The notes: a model not told the origin generated them from the sequence alone. A DNA stretch of 64,000 nucleotides from Dermatemys mawii (GCA_007922305.1 ML677365.1:14748506-14812505), one strand, 5' to 3'. Positions 12,495 to 25,984 are shown, numbered from the stretch's first letter. Made by a program: numbers and translations.

Positions 12495-12848
12495 CTGCAC
12501 ACAGAGAGATGAATAGACAGCATTAAGTAAGATTATTTTTAGCTTATAAAGCTAAACATTTGATCACATTAGTGAGAACTCTGAGTTACTGTAAGTCAGA
12601 AAGTAGAGAACACGTCACCACTTAGAGTAACATTACTTGCTCCATTTTTTTCAATTTACATAGGATCCTAACAATGTGACATAAAGTATGAAATACCGTA
12701 TATTTTCACTCCAATGGAGTCCTAATATAATTAAGGATGCAATCAGAAGTTCTCCTATAAGCTATCTGCTACTGATGAGAGGAGGGAAGGTAGTTTAGAT
12801 CTGAAGTGCCATTCCAATGAATGTACATGGATAATCAGGCTTTGAGGT

Positions 12849-12934
12849 TTCCACCAGGTACAGTAAACTGGAATTTGCAAAGGAGCCTGGGAGTTTTAGG
12901 TGCCCAACTCCCATGGAAATTTTTAAATGCCATA
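12849..12934. repeat. Degraded MITE fragment
   Basis: GCAAAGGAGCCTGGGAGTTT and TTAGGTGCCCAACTCCCATG match the internal and terminal blocks of the palindromic family seen at 3582-3786. Only one arm is clear. Confidence 0.55.
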
Positions 12935-12959
12935 CTCAAACATCTATTGATCTCCATAC

Positions 12960-13223
12960 CTGAATGACTGTGCTATATTCTGTGTGTTTGGAACTGAGAC
13001 ATACATCTCTTGACCAGTCTTCATCTCCTTTAGCTTTCACACACAACTCCGTCAGCTCATCATTTTCCAAAACATAGGAAGGCAGCTTTTGTGTGGCTGC
13101 AAGGCAGTCAAAATGTTCTTTAACAACTGCCTGCCCATCTTGACCAATGTAGTGCTGAACCACTTTCAATTCGATGCTGTCAGCCAGATAACTACAGACT
13201 ATCTGTCTTCCACAGATTATGAT
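12960..13223 (-). CDS. VPS13B: VPS13B exon (window exon 6)
   Basis: Acceptor ATGTTTTAG before ATC ATA ATC TGT; donor ATTCAG|GTATGG. It has 88 codons, phase 0 on both sides. Translation starts IIICGRQIVCSYLADS and includes VVQHYIGQDGQAVVKEHFDC and LCVKAKGDEDWSRDVCL, all strong VPS13B blocks. A degraded MITE (12849-12934) sits just beyond the donor. Confidence 0.96.
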
Positions 13224-13987
13224 CTAAAACATACAAGTAGACAACTGCTGCATTACCAATTTCCAAAAAGAAAACTCAAAGAGTGTCACTGTGGATTTAA
13301 ATTTAAGAGACAAGATTCTTCAAATACCTTAGAACTGTATTGTTCTTAAACTGCTCTTGAGTAATTTTACAAGAACAATCTACAGTGAAAAAAATCAAGC
13401 AATGTTTTGTTTCTGAGAGTTGCTGAAAATGATGGAGAGTGAGCTCTTCTAGATACTCTGCTGTGCACTGATTTATAAGGAAAAATATTATTATGACTGG
13501 CCAAATGCATTGATAATTCCAGAGAAACATAATTATTAAGATACCCCAAACTATGCTAAAAAATGCATGGATTTGATGTAAGTGGATATTACGCAAAAAA
13601 TTCAGGTAAGGGCCTGTACGGTGTTAGTGTCCTCAACTCCTATTGAGCACTTTGTAGGATTGCACTCTGTGGCTGCAGCTATGTCTTTGGTTCCCCTGAT
13701 GTCCCTATATACTGCAGTTCTCTTAGCATATGGTGTCATCACTATGGATATTTTGAGTTGTAGGCACAAGGACTTTTGAAGAGTTCCACTGAAACCCCAA
13801 ATCCTGGTCACTGTCTAGGGTTCACTTTCTCAAAGGAGCAAGTCCCTGCAGTATGTTTACAGATTTAAAGCTCACCCTTCAATTAAACACCCATTTAAAC
13901 ATTAAAATAAAAAACAAAACTACAGCCATCTCTGAGGTCCTCCACACTATGTGTATTAAGCATGTCTACCTAAAAATTGGCCAAACA

Positions 13988-14173
13988 CAGGGGTGAAAGT
14001 AAGGCGGTATAGGCTGGTATGGTGTACCAGTAAAAAGTGGCCGCCTGTACCAGCCCCTACCGTCTTACTTTAAAGTGCTGCCGTGGCTGTGGGGGGGAGG
14101 GGCTGGCAGGCGGATGCTGATCCCCAGCCCTCCCCTCTATACCAGTAAGACACTAATTTTACTTTCACCCTTG
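13988..14173. mobile_element. Non-autonomous hAT-like element with 8-bp TSD
   Basis: The ends CAGGGGTGAAAGTAA and TTACTTTCACCCTTG are inverted repeats, with one mismatch. The 8-mer GCCAAACA occurs immediately on each side (13980-13987 and 14174-14181), the target-site duplication length of hAT transposons. The interior is GC-rich (CTGCCGTGGCTGTGGGGGGG) and has no coding capacity. It must be mobilised in trans. Confidence 0.88.
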
Positions 14174-14565
14174 GCCAAACAGGTTGAGAGTTACTACTGT
14201 TCAAATCAGATGAAGCATTACTGAGCAATATAAGATGCTCTCCTATGTCTGTGGACTGAATGTATTATGTCCACCATATGCCCTGGCTTCTGCCAATTGA
14301 GGCAGAACTATTACATTATTATTACAGATATATTAATATGTTATAGGAAAACATCTGCACAGTAGCCCATTGTGTGGCTATGCCAGAAGGAGAACAGGAG
14401 TCAGTGGATGTTGTTTAATTAGGCTGCAACTTTATTCCTAAATATTCAGGAGTACCCAGCAGATAAAATTGTAGAGTGCAGGTAGTTCCATAATTATTTA
14501 TATATTCCTGGGTGGGGGCGGTGGGCTGCCATCAGTCTTTCCCCTTTACCCACCTTGGTCCCCCG

Positions 14566-14688
14566 TAGGGGAACCAGACAGCAAGTGTGAAAAATCAGGA
14601 CAGGGGCTAGTGGGTAATAGGAGCCCATACAAAAAAAAGCCTCAAATATCAGGACTGTTCCTATAAAATTGAGACATCTGGTTACCCT
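14566..14688. mobile_element. hAT-like MITE, GGGTGACCAGATG family
   Basis: Left end GTAGGGGAACCAGACAGC, right end GACATCTGGTTACCCT, with the family core AAAAATCAGGACAGGGGC and ATCAGGACTGTTCCTATAAA between. Length and layout match the other copies in the window. I could not identify a convincing target duplication. Confidence 0.8.
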
Positions 14689-15806
14689 TGTCCTCAGCCA
14701 GCCTGCTGCTGGGACTTAGCTGCCTCCCACCTTGAATGAGGGTAAAGGGGGCCATAAAGGAGAAGGGGTTGTTTCCCTGATGCACAAGTCACAGGAGGAG
14801 AATCCTTCCTCTTCACATTCCTTTAAAGAACACCTTCTCTGTATCCTTTACCAATCCATTTTATCTGATCACCGTATCCCTCCGCCACAGAGTACTTGCA
14901 CTGGACATCCATGCTATGCTTACCTAAAGAGTTGTCTTATCATAGCTTAACCTCCATTTTATTTTTTGCCCCAATTAAGCTTTAGGTGATGAAGAAAAAA
15001 AACCAACAACCCACCTCACCATGGCCAATTTGGTGGCGAGGGAAAAAATGTGTTCCCATCCCGCTGAGAAAGGAGTGACTAGTGCAATGCCCACAGCAGA
15101 TCATGACTAACTCTGGTATTTTAGCTACTTTTGTGAGTGAGAGGGTAGGTGCTGCTCTGCCTGGTCCAGAACGTAAATAGTCCCCAATCTCTTTCCGTTA
15201 CCAGGGTGGGTGAACGGGGGGAAATGGGTCAGTATTCCCCAGGCTGATCTGGTATGAAGCTACCATAGCAAGTAACTCTTTGGCTTTCTGGTCCTTAAAT
15301 GGACATTTAATGGACATTTCAAACACATCATTTGAAATTTTAATTTGGCCATTTCTTTCCCCTTTCTTTTTTAATAACCTAAGGGTCTGAGGCACACAAC
15401 TGAATAAAAATATAAATAATGTCTTTTTAAAAAACAAAACACATTCCTACTTTTCAAGAGTACAAAAATGTGCCAGAAACCGTATAACTATGCACTGTTA
15501 GAAATTATAACCCAGGCAAAAGGATGTTTTACAAAATGTGTAAAAAATGTGCTGAGGACTAAGATTTTGTGTGCCAAGATTCATACCAGAGTGAATTCTT
15601 ACAGCAGATTGTATTAACTCCTGAAAAAACCTCTATAATGTAAGTCCTGCTAGTCTCATTAAATATAACGGCATTAGTGAGCAACACTATAATTACAGGG
15701 AAATATTATAATATAAAAATGGATTATTCATTATTTATATAAAAAGCATAATCTAATTGACTCAGATTAAAAATGATTCCCCTACACTGTGCATAAGGGC
15801 ACTTAC

Positions 15807-15962
15807 TTGTTTTTGCACTCCACTGAGCTGCTGAATCTTGATGATAAGTGATGCTGTCCTGCCTTTGTACTGAATGGTTCTGATAAAGGTCCCTGCATTG
15901 TCCACACTGAATGGCTCAGACCAGCGCCAGTTCCCCCAACCTTCAATGCAGATGTGTAACAG
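15807..15962 (-). CDS. VPS13B: VPS13B exon (window exon 5)
   Basis: Acceptor TTTCCCCTCCAG before CTG TTA CAC; donor ACAA|GTAAGT. The exon is 52 codons with both junctions in phase 0. The translation ICIEGWGNWRWSEPFSV followed by GRTASLIIKIQQLSG is highly conserved in VPS13B. It follows the largest intron of the window (23.3 kb), which carries most of the nested transposons yet leaves both splice sites intact. Confidence 0.96.
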
Positions 15963-16544
15963 CTGGAGGGGAAACAATAATTCCTTCATGCAGAACTGCA
16001 AAAAAAGGCTTGCACTAGAATATGAGTTTCAGTGTTGGGAAAAGTTTCTATCCATAAAACTTAAAAATGCCAAGCAGATATTTTCATTGAAATCTGTATA
16101 ACACCCATTTTTCAGAATTGCTGACTGAACAAAGAATAATGTAATACTCTGCATGATTATATTACAGTATTATCAAAATAAATTTCCATACTGTATACTG
16201 CAAATAATTTACGCTCTTGAATGGTAAAGATCTAGCACAACACTTGTTAAGAAGAGGCCCTGCACACTATAGAGTAGGGCAAAGAAAATAAGAGAGTTCC
16301 TTTACTGCTCTGGAAATCCATAAACTCTCTTTATAGTTAGCAGGTAATTCAGATACAGGCCATTTTAAAAAAATCTTTAAGGTGTCATTCATGAATACAA
16401 AACCCTTACCTCCACCCAAAAACCCAATCTGCTAAACCAATCCATTTGGGGAGGAAGAGGGGAAGCTCACTTGTGTCATAAGTATATCCAGCATTTAAAT
16501 ATGTTGCTTAGAAATAAGGAACATCTCATTTCAATCAAAGTGGT

Positions 16545-16960
16545 GACAAGGGGCTTTTGCAGGCATAATTATATCATTATAAATATATAGTTATACCAGT
16601 ATCAGTCCCCATGTAGACACTCTTATTCTGGAATAGGAATGCCTTTTTCTGGTTAGTGTAAACCATTTCTAATGCAAGGTAGGGCTTATCTACCTGGTGC
16701 ATCACTATGCCCTATAGGGGTATAAATTCTAGTGAATACAAACAAGAGCGTTGTGTACTAATTCTCTACATGGACCTTGCTGGAACACACTCAAAGTTTC
16801 CTAGAGCACATTGACATAGTATTATTTGAAGCAGGATTACTGAACATACACTAAGGAACTTTTAATATGCACAAGCAGGATCCATACAGAGAATTAGTAC
16901 AAGACTTGCGTGTGTACACTAGAATTTATACCTCAGTTGGTGCGCACTAATGTGCTCTAT
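16545..16960. repeat. Foldback MITE pair (GTGTAGACA-type ends)
   Basis: The block CCTATAGGGGTATAAATTCT at 16710-16729 recurs inverted as ACTAGAATTTATACCTCAG near 16918. GAGAATTAGTAC near 16891 pairs with GTACTAATTCTC near 16755. An adjacent stretch at 16545-16660 (ATGTAGACACTCTTATTCTG) looks like a related half element. Borders are approximate. Confidence 0.6.
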
Positions 16961-17564
16961 AGAAAAACCGTCAGTCTTTCACCATTCCAAAAGTCTTTCA
17001 ACACAGTATGTACCTACCCCTATTCCATGGAGATTCTGTGAGCTAAAGTCCTCAGCTAATGAAAACTGATACAGTTTTTTTTAAGCCAAAAAAGTTGCAT
17101 CAATTTACTCCAGCTGAGGAGCTGGCCGTTTAGCTATCTATAGATGATTCATGGCTGTGCAAAGTTAAGAATGTGAGTTTACATATATGCAATCAAAGCA
17201 ATAAACATTTCTTTGCACAGGGCCAGCACACAGTCTAAGCACCCACTTAACTCCTTAAAATAGTTGTGTAAAGGCTTTATGAAAACTCTCTGTGCAAGAT
17301 TAAATTGCACTCTGTATTTGGGCATCTGGAGCGAGAAGTCAATGAGAATTCTGTCATTAATTAATTGGAAGCAGGAGCAGGCCCATAGTATAATTACTTG
17401 CACCAGTGAAAAATAAAAGCTGTAAATATTATGTCCTGCCATGTTTAAAAAAACCATTGAAAAAGGGAGATTGTGAAGTCCATAGGTTAGGGCTGTTGGT
17501 TGGATGACTGTCCAGGTATTATTCTTTTGCAGGGTCTTAGGACTGCTTTCTACTTTGACCTTTA

Positions 17565-17850
17565 GGTTACGTCTTTACTACCCACCGGATCGGAGGGCAG
17601 TGATCCATCTATCGGGGATCAATTTATCGCATCTACTGTAGATGCGATAAATCAATCCCCGAGTGCGCTCCCCGTCAACTCCGGAACTCCAGGCGGAAGC
17701 AGAGTCAATGGAGGAGCGGCAGCAGTCAACTCACTACTGTGTGGACGGCCAGCTAAGTTGTCCTAAGATACGCCGACTTCAGTTACGCTATTTGCGTAGT
17801 AGCTGAAGTTGCATATCTTAGATCGACACCCCCACAGTGTAGCCAAGACC
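17565..17850. mobile_element. Harbinger MITE, 286 bp, TTA target duplication
   Basis: Ends GGTTACGTCTTTACT and AGTGTAGCCAAGACC lie between two TTA triplets (17562-17564 and 17851-17853), the classic PIF/Harbinger target. Inside, 17614-17635 and 17639-17660 form a near-perfect 22-bp hairpin around the CTG spacer, and a second hairpin (AAGATACGCCGACTTCAG with CTGAAGTTGCATATCTT) lies near the right end. A sister copy is at 54829-55115, and the ends resemble those of the Harbinger transposon at 59912-63337. Confidence 0.9.
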
Positions 17851-20369
17851 TTAGAAAGCAGCCGCAGTAACCGCCTTCTAAAACTCAGTAGCCTGTTCAT
17901 AATTTGCGGTGTCCTCAACACAAGATTACACACAAAACAAAAACATCCATACAGTGGGTGGCTTCTGAATCACTCACGTAATGACTGCTGCATTCTCATT
18001 CAAATTACTTCACCTTAGAAGAAGGCTTAATGGCTTTTAAAAAATAGTACCTTGAGGCAAAGTGTGCTCTATGACACAAAAGCTTCTAGTAGCTTTGATA
18101 TTTAAACATTAGTCACAGAAAAAGAAAAACAATTGTAGTAGCTTGAACCATTTCAGTTTCTTACAGCAGCAGCTGAAAATGACAACAAAATAATGAAAAC
18201 AGGTACTAAAGAGTCAGTCTCAGAATATACTCAAAATACATGCCAATACAGATGCCATACATAAAGATGTAATTAATAATTAGCAACTTTAAGATGACTC
18301 CTGTCCTGTATAAGCATTGTTCATTAACTGAACATCACTAAGGAATATGCTGTCAGCTGTCATTTTGCAGTCATTAGTTCATAGAATGTTGACTTAGTAA
18401 TTTTCTGTGCATATCAAAAAGATGTATGTGCATTTGATTATATGGTTCAGAAAAAAAGATTAAGGAACAGACTGGTGTATACTTTTTTCCTCTCAAGCCA
18501 TATCACTCAAATATTTGTGAATATTACAATGTGACATGGAATAACCGAGGTATCTTATTTTAATTTTTACCTAATATACCTGTCTTCATGACTTATTAGT
18601 ACTAGGAGTCTGTATTATACTTCTGTCTACTTTTAAAACCATGTTCACAAAGTTCTTTGGAAAACAAGACCTGGAATCATTTTCAAAACATGAAGGCCTC
18701 TAGTGCTATGTATATAAAATGATGGAACTGGAGACTGATGTAATTTGGAAAATTAAGTAATCAGGAATAAACATTATTTTAGTATAAGATATTATCAGGA
18801 AGGATATTTAATTAGACACTTGATACATGCTCTGTTCTAATCTTAATAAAGTGACCTAAAGGTGTATATGAAGAATAATTGCTGGACAACACCCCTCACC
18901 CACCAAGATATAAGCAAATGCTAAATGTACTTTGGCAATTATGTTTAAAAACTAAGGGGTTTATAAAAGCAGATAGCTAAGTAGCAGAGAGACATTCTGA
19001 GAAAAGAGATGTTGCTGCTAAAAGAGATAAGAGGTGTCGACAGGAACAAGATGACCAGAGTTCAAAGGGTTTTGACCAAAGTAATCCTTCTGTAATTCAA
19101 AGTGTAGAGCCAATCTAAAAAACTTTGCTATATTTATTCAGATGTATATGAACTTAGCATCCTTTTGACTGCTGTGCTATTTCCCTACTATCTAATATGT
19201 TGATAAATACTGCTTTTTGCTTAGACTGACCTGTATTGGGCCATTAATTCTGTAGCCATTACTGGCTGCTGCTTCAAAAATCAATGAACCTGATAATGGG
19301 CAGGCAGAGTAAGCTGTTTTTGCTAGGTAAGTGGCATAAAGAAGGCTGTGTTCGCCTTCCAAACCAGGTGCCATAGAAGGGCAAATGAGAGTCATTGTGG
19401 GCATAAAGAAAGCCAAATAATGTAAGGGCACAATATGGACATTCCGTTTGAACTGAACTCTTAATTGTGATGATAAAATTTCTAAAGAGAGAGAATGACT
19501 CCATAAAATATACTAAAGAGTTGGACAATATCACTTGACAATAGTAGAAATACTATTATCCTCTTTTTTGGAATGGTTTCTGCTTCGGTCTTTCTAATGA
19601 GAATTAGAAAATAGTCTTAAAATATTGGATGTAATTGGCTAAAACAGTCATATGTCCGTAAGTTGATCAGCAGTACTGCAGAGTTCAGAAATCTTTCTGA
19701 GCACAACAGGTTATCTCATCATAAAATTAAACAGAACAATGGCTTAAATAAACCGAAGAACTGAAAAGTCAGAGACTAGAAATTTTAAAGACGGCTTATA
19801 ACATGTTTTTGCTTCCTGACCTCTTTCCGTGCCTTTCCCCTCCTTTTCCTTATCCATTTCTTGGGTATTTCTGTCCTCCTCATGCTCAGGCTACTGGGAC
19901 AGTCCTCCTTCCTCTAATGCTTTCCTAAGGGCTTTCCCCCACCTCTTCTCAGAGCTTTCCTTCCCTCCTTTCACCTTTGATCAAAGATAAGGCTCAAAAG
20001 GAGTTTCTAACTATGCATATTTATTCAAAAATAAACACAAAAGCAGCAATGAGATTGCAGTTATCTCAGCATTACACTTCTATCCATCTCAGAGAAGGTT
20101 TTTGCTTCTTTCCTGTTGGCCAACGCCACTGAAATCTTAAGGAGCAAAAGAAGACCACAACAAGCTGACTTCACTTCTGGCTGTTCAACAGTGGAGCTAA
20201 TTTTCAGAGTTTGTCCAGCCCTGCTTTAGAATGTTTTTCTTTTATATGATGACTCCTCAAGCAACTTGCTTGTAAATGGGAAAATAACTGCCTTCTTTCG
20301 AATCAGATTAGGCATTAACATTATGTGTTGCTGCCCCCAAACTCCTCAGTGTTGTCAGAGACACTAATA

Positions 20370-21195
20370 AACACATTTTAGGCATTCATTTTGATGATAA
20401 GAACCTTACCAATGTCAATTTTACTGACAACACAGAGCTTGTCGTTTAATCAATGGACCAGCTGGTTGTGGCTTTCAAAGTCCTGGATAGCTCAACTGCA
20501 GAAGTTGGCCTGAAAATTAATTAAGGTAAAAGCACAAATCTTCCTGTTGTCAATTTCAAACATGCTGCAGGCTTTGGCCTCTTAGTGGGTAACCACCCAA
20601 TCAAGCTTGTCAGTTATTTCACCTATCTCAGTTCTTTTGTCAAGAAAGAACTTGAAGCTCACATGTTAAAAATATCATCAGTAATAGGGTGCCTCATCAA
20701 GAAAGTGTTAAATAGATAAACAGAGGGATGAAGCTAAGGATACATAATGCTTCAGTGGCCAATATCTGACCTCTGGAGTTGAAACATGGCCCCTTACACT
20801 CAGGACTGAAAAGAAATTGAACACCATTCAGATGAAGTATCTCTGAGTAATCAAAAACATCAGATGGTACAAATTCAGGTAAAATGAAAAGCTCAGGTTC
20901 CTAACTGAACAGGTCCCACCCTCTCAAACAGTCACCCTCTTTAAGGTGGTCTGGTCATCGGCTCTGAATGCCTATCAACTTCCCTACAAGAGTCATCTTT
21001 GGCTTGGACATAAATGACAACAGGATGGAAAAGACCACATGGAAGACACAAAACAAGATGGTTTGATGGAATCAACAGACACCTACCCCTCACAAACAAC
21101 CTATCCTGTAACATGCCAGATTTGGCTCAAGACAGAAAATCAAGGAAGCACATAATGTATTCAGTGGCCTCTATACAGTCCAAGTGACAATGTGA
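20370..21195 (+). mobile_element. Decayed non-LTR retrotransposon, RT C-terminal part
   Basis: With stops and shifts, plus-strand translation shows FTDNTELVV (a broken FADD-like RT motif), SSTAEVGLKIN, then a distal GRHKTRWFDGINRHLP and MPDLAQDRKSRKH. The GRxxTRW and LAQDRxxWR signatures are typical of the C-terminal part of non-LTR polyproteins of the RTE/Dong/L1-like groups. I cannot decide which clade. It is a heavily mutated fossil. Confidence 0.7.
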
Positions 21196-21963
21196 GAAAT
21201 ACTCCTATTTACTGCCACTTTGCCTTCTCTGAACTTCCTATCTTTACCACTTTTCTGCTCAGAGCTTTCTTACAACCTCCCTTCCCCATTTTCCCTCCAA
21301 AGCCTCTTCTGTCTCAATTGCGAAGGGTTTTCAGCCAGTAATGAGGGAGATTGGTGAGATTTAGATAAATAATGCAGTTACATGACAAGGTATAGAAATC
21401 AAGGAAAGGGATGAGAAACATGGCAAAGGAAGGGATATTGCCAAAGCAGCTTTGCCCAGCCAGCATGTTCCAGACTGCAAGTAGGTACAATTTAATGCTT
21501 GAAACCTAGAGACTGTTAGTCTCACAAAGTAGATTTTTGCACAGCTTGTAGATGCAGTGCAGTTTATTTTGTTTCAGTTTATTTAAATTATCTCTCTATT
21601 TTCTAGTTTAAATAACTAAACTTGCTTTTGAAACATAATTTGACTTGTGAGCCATTAGTTGGGATACCTATTGTGAGTCAATCCCAATGGGTAGTGAATG
21701 TATTTTTGACCTCCAGTGAGCTGCAGAAAGGAGCTAACAACTTGGTCAGTGGCTTGGGAAAAGGTGTAAATTCCAAGAGGTCTTGCTGGTAAAATAAAAG
21801 TTGTGATCCCACAGAAACAGGAAAAGTGTAAAGACCAAGAGGAAAGCGGGGTTCTAGGGACCTGAAGTAAAAGTAGTATTTCTCATTGAAAAACTAAAGC
21901 TGAAGGAAGGTAAAATATTCGGAGTGAATCAGATGCTGCAGCAACAGTCAAATTTCTAACTTG

Positions 21964-22860
21964 AGAACATAAGACCTACCATACTGATATGGATGAATGG
22001 TCCATCTAGCCCAGTATTCTGTCTTCTGATAAGAGACCAGTGCCAGGTGCTTCAGAGGGAATGAACAGAATAGATAACCCTCAAGTGATCCATCCCCTGT
22101 CGCCCATTCCCAGCTTCTGGCAAACAGAGACTACGGTCACTTCAGAGAATGGTTTTACATCCCTGATCATTTTGGCTAATAGCCATTGTTGGACGTAGCC
22201 TCCATGAATTTATCTTGTTCTTTTGTGAACCCTGTTATAGCCTTGGCCATCACAACATCCTCTGGCAAAGAATTCCACAGGTTGGCTGTGCAGTGTATGA
22301 AGAAATACTTCCTTTTTTTCCCTTTCAAACCTGCTGTCTATTAATTTCATTTGGTGACTCCCAAGTTCTTGTGTTACGAGGAGTAAATAACACTTCCTTA
22401 TTTACTTTCTCCACATCAGTCACAATTTTATAGACCTCTATCATATCCCTCCTTAGTGGTCTCTTTTCCAAGCTGAAAAGTCCTAATCTTATTAATCTCT
22501 CCTTATATGGAAGCTGTTCCATACCCCTAGTCATTTTTGTTGCCCTTTCTGTATATTTTTCAATTCCAAAACCTCTCTTCTGAGATGGGGTGACCAGATC
22601 TGCATGTCGTATTAAAGATGTGGGTGTACCATGGACTTGTATATTGGGAATATGATATTTTCTGTTTTATCTATCCCTTTCCTATCGGTTCCTAACATTC
22701 TGCTAAGATTTTTGACTGCTGCTGCGCACTGAGTAGATATTTTAAAGAAACTATTTACAATGACTTCAAGATCTCTTTTCTGAGTTCTATCAGCTAATTT
22801 AGAGCCCATCAGTTTGTATGTATAGCTGAGATTATTTTTTCCAATGTGCATTACATTGTA
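21964..22860 (-). mobile_element. CR1 LINE, 3-prime part
   Basis: The plus strand shows the inverse CR1 tail: AGAACATAAGACCTACCATA, then CAGTGCCAGGTGCTTCAGAG and CCATGAATTTATCTTGTTC. The minus strand at 22325-22534 still reads QLPYKERLIRLGLFSLEKRP, and 22612-22851 reads NNLSYTYKLMGSKL. The same subfamily recurs at 51878-52165 (minus) and in the nested plus-strand copy ending at 33388. Confidence 0.9.
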
Positions 22861-24335
22861 AATGCAGATTGACTGGTTTTTTTTCTCTCTTTATGAATCC
22901 CACAACACAGCAATAGTTTCTTGCTAGTATCATCGGTGGTGCAAATTACCCCAATAGAGGTGAGGAGAATGGGACCTTGGACCCATCTCCTTCAAGCTGG
23001 CCACTGAAGCATTTACTGAACTTTCCTTAGTGTTGGCTCAGCAGGCACACTCCTCCTGTGCACCAGAGAGCTCCAGGAGGCATGGCTGGACCCACACAGC
23101 TTGTAAAATAGGCTTGTGCCTAACAGACTCAGTCTAGCCCCATATTTCTAGATTAGAAGAGTGTTCAGAACAAGAAACATTAACAAAATTATGATGATCT
23201 ATATGTTTCTTGGGTAATAAAAATCCTTATCTGTCCAAAATATTATCTGGAAAGTAAATTAAATATAATCTAGTTAAATCATTAATTTGGAATGTTGAAT
23301 CCCAAGTGGAACTGACAATACATTTCACACTACTTAAATAGTGTAAAAATAAAATAAAGCTTTATTTTTCCTGTTGTTCTGTGAATGGCCAGGGGAGGAT
23401 TAAGTTAAGTACCAAAGGTTGTTCAGAGAATCTGAAACATTCCTAAGCAATTAAACAGGAAAATTTCCAGATAATGACTGATGTTTGAAGTCACAGTTTC
23501 TATATGTTTGAACCCACAGAGTACTGTATATCCTCTTACACTTTATGGGACATAACCTAGTACCTGAAAGAATGGCAACTTGGAAATAAGTAATGATGAA
23601 TTATTATTTTGTTGGAGAAGAAGCATAAGTTACATTTTGGCTCCATTTTTTTTCTTTGGGGAAAGAGGAGGAGGTTCTTAATAGAAGTCTTTCCAAATCT
23701 ACAAATACTTTTAAAAAAAAGTCATTTATAAAGTTACAGCAGAAGGTCCGTTTTGTTAACACACTATCTAAAGAAGAAAGAAGAAAAGAAACTTACATTT
23801 ATTCCAGTATTAAACTGAAAGTGTTACTAAATTTTGTGTATATATATACTTTATATGGTATATTCATTAAAGCATCATGCAAACCATGTGAATGTCAAAC
23901 CAAAATTATATATTAATAGTCATTTAAATTATATATAGCTCATTTAGGAATATTAAACTATTTTAATGAAAAATATACATATATTACCAATAATAAAAGG
24001 CCTGATTGTTCTCTCCTTGAAGTCAATGGCAAAATATGCATTGATTTCAGTGATCATGTTATCAAGTCCTTAAATGCAGACTGCATCAATGCCACCTTAT
24101 GAGTGATATTATAAATGCATAACAGAAAAGAAATTTGAAATTATAGTTCTTTTTTATCAACATTAGAACTACACAAACTGCAAATCTGCCTAGCAATTCA
24201 AGTTCAAGACAATTTGTTGCATTACAGATCAACAGAATAAGAGATCCACCCCACCTATCCACGCTCAGTGCTAAACATAGGTTCATATCACTGTATTTGA
24301 TTGCCTGGTTTACCGAAACCACCTTGTTTTTCTTA

Positions 24336-24720
24336 GGTCTTAAGGGCAGAAGGGAACATTATCACCATTTAGTCTGATCGGTTGCAATAACATAGATCAC
24401 AGAACTTCAACCCTGTGATTCCTGCATCAGTCCCGTAACTTCTGGTTGAACTAAACTATGTAATCTTTTAGAACAACATTCAATGTAGATTTAAAAACAT
24501 CAAAATGAGGGCCAACTGATCACTTCCCAAGGTAAGTTGTTCCAGCAGTTAATATGTTAAAAATATGTGCCTTGATTCCAGTTTAGAATTTACCTAGCTT
24601 CAAGTTTTACCCACTGGAGCCTGGTATGCCTTTGTTTGCTAATTTGTAAAACCCCTACTACCAGAAATCTCCCCATGTAAGTACTTACAGATTCTTTAGC
24701 CATCCTGATTCTCAGCTTAT
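24336..24720 (-). mobile_element. CR1-like LINE 3-prime fragment
   Basis: TTAAGGGCAGAAGGGAACAT, then TTAGTCTGATCGGTTGC and TGATTCCTGCATCAGTCCCG, then AGTTGTTCCAGCAGTTAA follow the order of a diverged CR1 subfamily tail in the inverse orientation. There is no coding capacity left. Confidence 0.7.
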
Positions 24721-24739
24721 CCTTCCCTCAACATGTAAA

Positions 24740-25490
24740 ACATGTTGCAGCTAAAAACAAAACAACCCCCCCCTTCCTTTCCTACAGCTCTTACCATGTC
24801 ACCCACTCCTAGAATCCCTTTCACTTACTCCCCATCTCTTACACATCAAACTCTTCATTCTCACTTCCAGGGTGTTGCAAAATTACATTTACACCTCACG
24901 CTACTTCTGTCCACTCCTAGTCTCATACTCTATTCCTCTGCACCCTCCTCTTGCCTTGTTGCTCCTCCTTGTCTTATTCCATCATGCAAACCTTCATACC
25001 CTCTTTCATGCTGCTCCTGATGCCTGGAAAAACCTTCCTCTTTCAGCACACCAAGTATCCCCCTTCTCTGCTTCAAAGCCTTTTTCAAAACCCGCTTTCT
25101 TTAGCTAGCTTTACACCCTGCCCTCTTCTCTTGTGCTATCTATTCCTTACTCTATGCCCTATCTTATTTTCAAATTTAAATAACAATACATCAGTAATTA
25201 CAGATTCAGACGCAACATAATATTAATCAACATTTTCATTTTTATAGAACATGCCTCATCCTTCTCTGCCCCATCCTATGTCAGGTGTCTAACTTAGCCT
25301 GAATGTGTAAACATTTATGTAATATAACAAGCATTCCTAATTAATGGAATGGCACTGCTTAAGTGCATAACTACTTATGTAAACTAGTGCTGGTAGGATC
25401 AGGGTTTTAGAGAGTAAACTCTTTACGACAGAGACTGTCTCGCTTCCTCCCCTCCCCCATCAAATACCATATAAACATATTGATCTCTCT
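24740..25490 (+). mobile_element. Decayed LINE (L2-like) 3-prime end
   Basis: Plus-strand frames around 24870-25110 give PDAWKNLPLSAHQVSPFSAS, which resembles the WNSLPLSIRxxxSLSSFK end of L2/CR1-type ORF2. Downstream, GAGTAAACTCTTTACGACAG and AGACTGTCTCGCTTCC match the usual L2-type 3-prime tail. The low-complexity pyrimidine-rich frames here are a by-product of this remnant. Confidence 0.55.
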
Positions 25491-25984
25491 CAAATAAGAA
25501 TCATCAATAATTATACGGGCAGGGGAGGCATGTGTCAGTCCCAGGACTGTTCAGCTTTACATTATAGTATTACAGACAGACATCAAGAGGGACTGAGTGT
25601 GCTGTGTTTGGGATCGGCTCCATTTTGAAATGAGGAAGGAAAAGAAAAACAGAAATATACTTAGCTAAACCGAACTATGGCTTATGAAAGGTGAAGAACA
25701 CATGGGGCATGTTCTGACCTCTGTCACACTAACAAAACATTGGATTAATTCTACTGAATTCAATGGAGTTTCATTAGATTTGAAGAAGTGTAACTAACAT
25801 TAAAATCCGTTGTCTTCAGCAGTAGATTCATAATATGGAAAATTAGTGAGAGGAGTGTTAAGTATTAAAAAATAAATGGTTAAAGCTAAGTTGGTAATAA
25901 GGAACTGATACTAGGGATAGGCAACCTGGCCTAAACTTCAAATTATGCCAGAAATTTGGAAAAAATCCCTTCAGAGTAATTTAT

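Larger units (their letters stand above)
13224..15806 (-). other. VPS13B intron with two small DNA transposons
   Basis: 2.6 kb. It holds a 186-bp hAT-like element (13988-14173) and a MITE (14566-14688). The other positions show nothing I can name. Confidence 0.65.
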
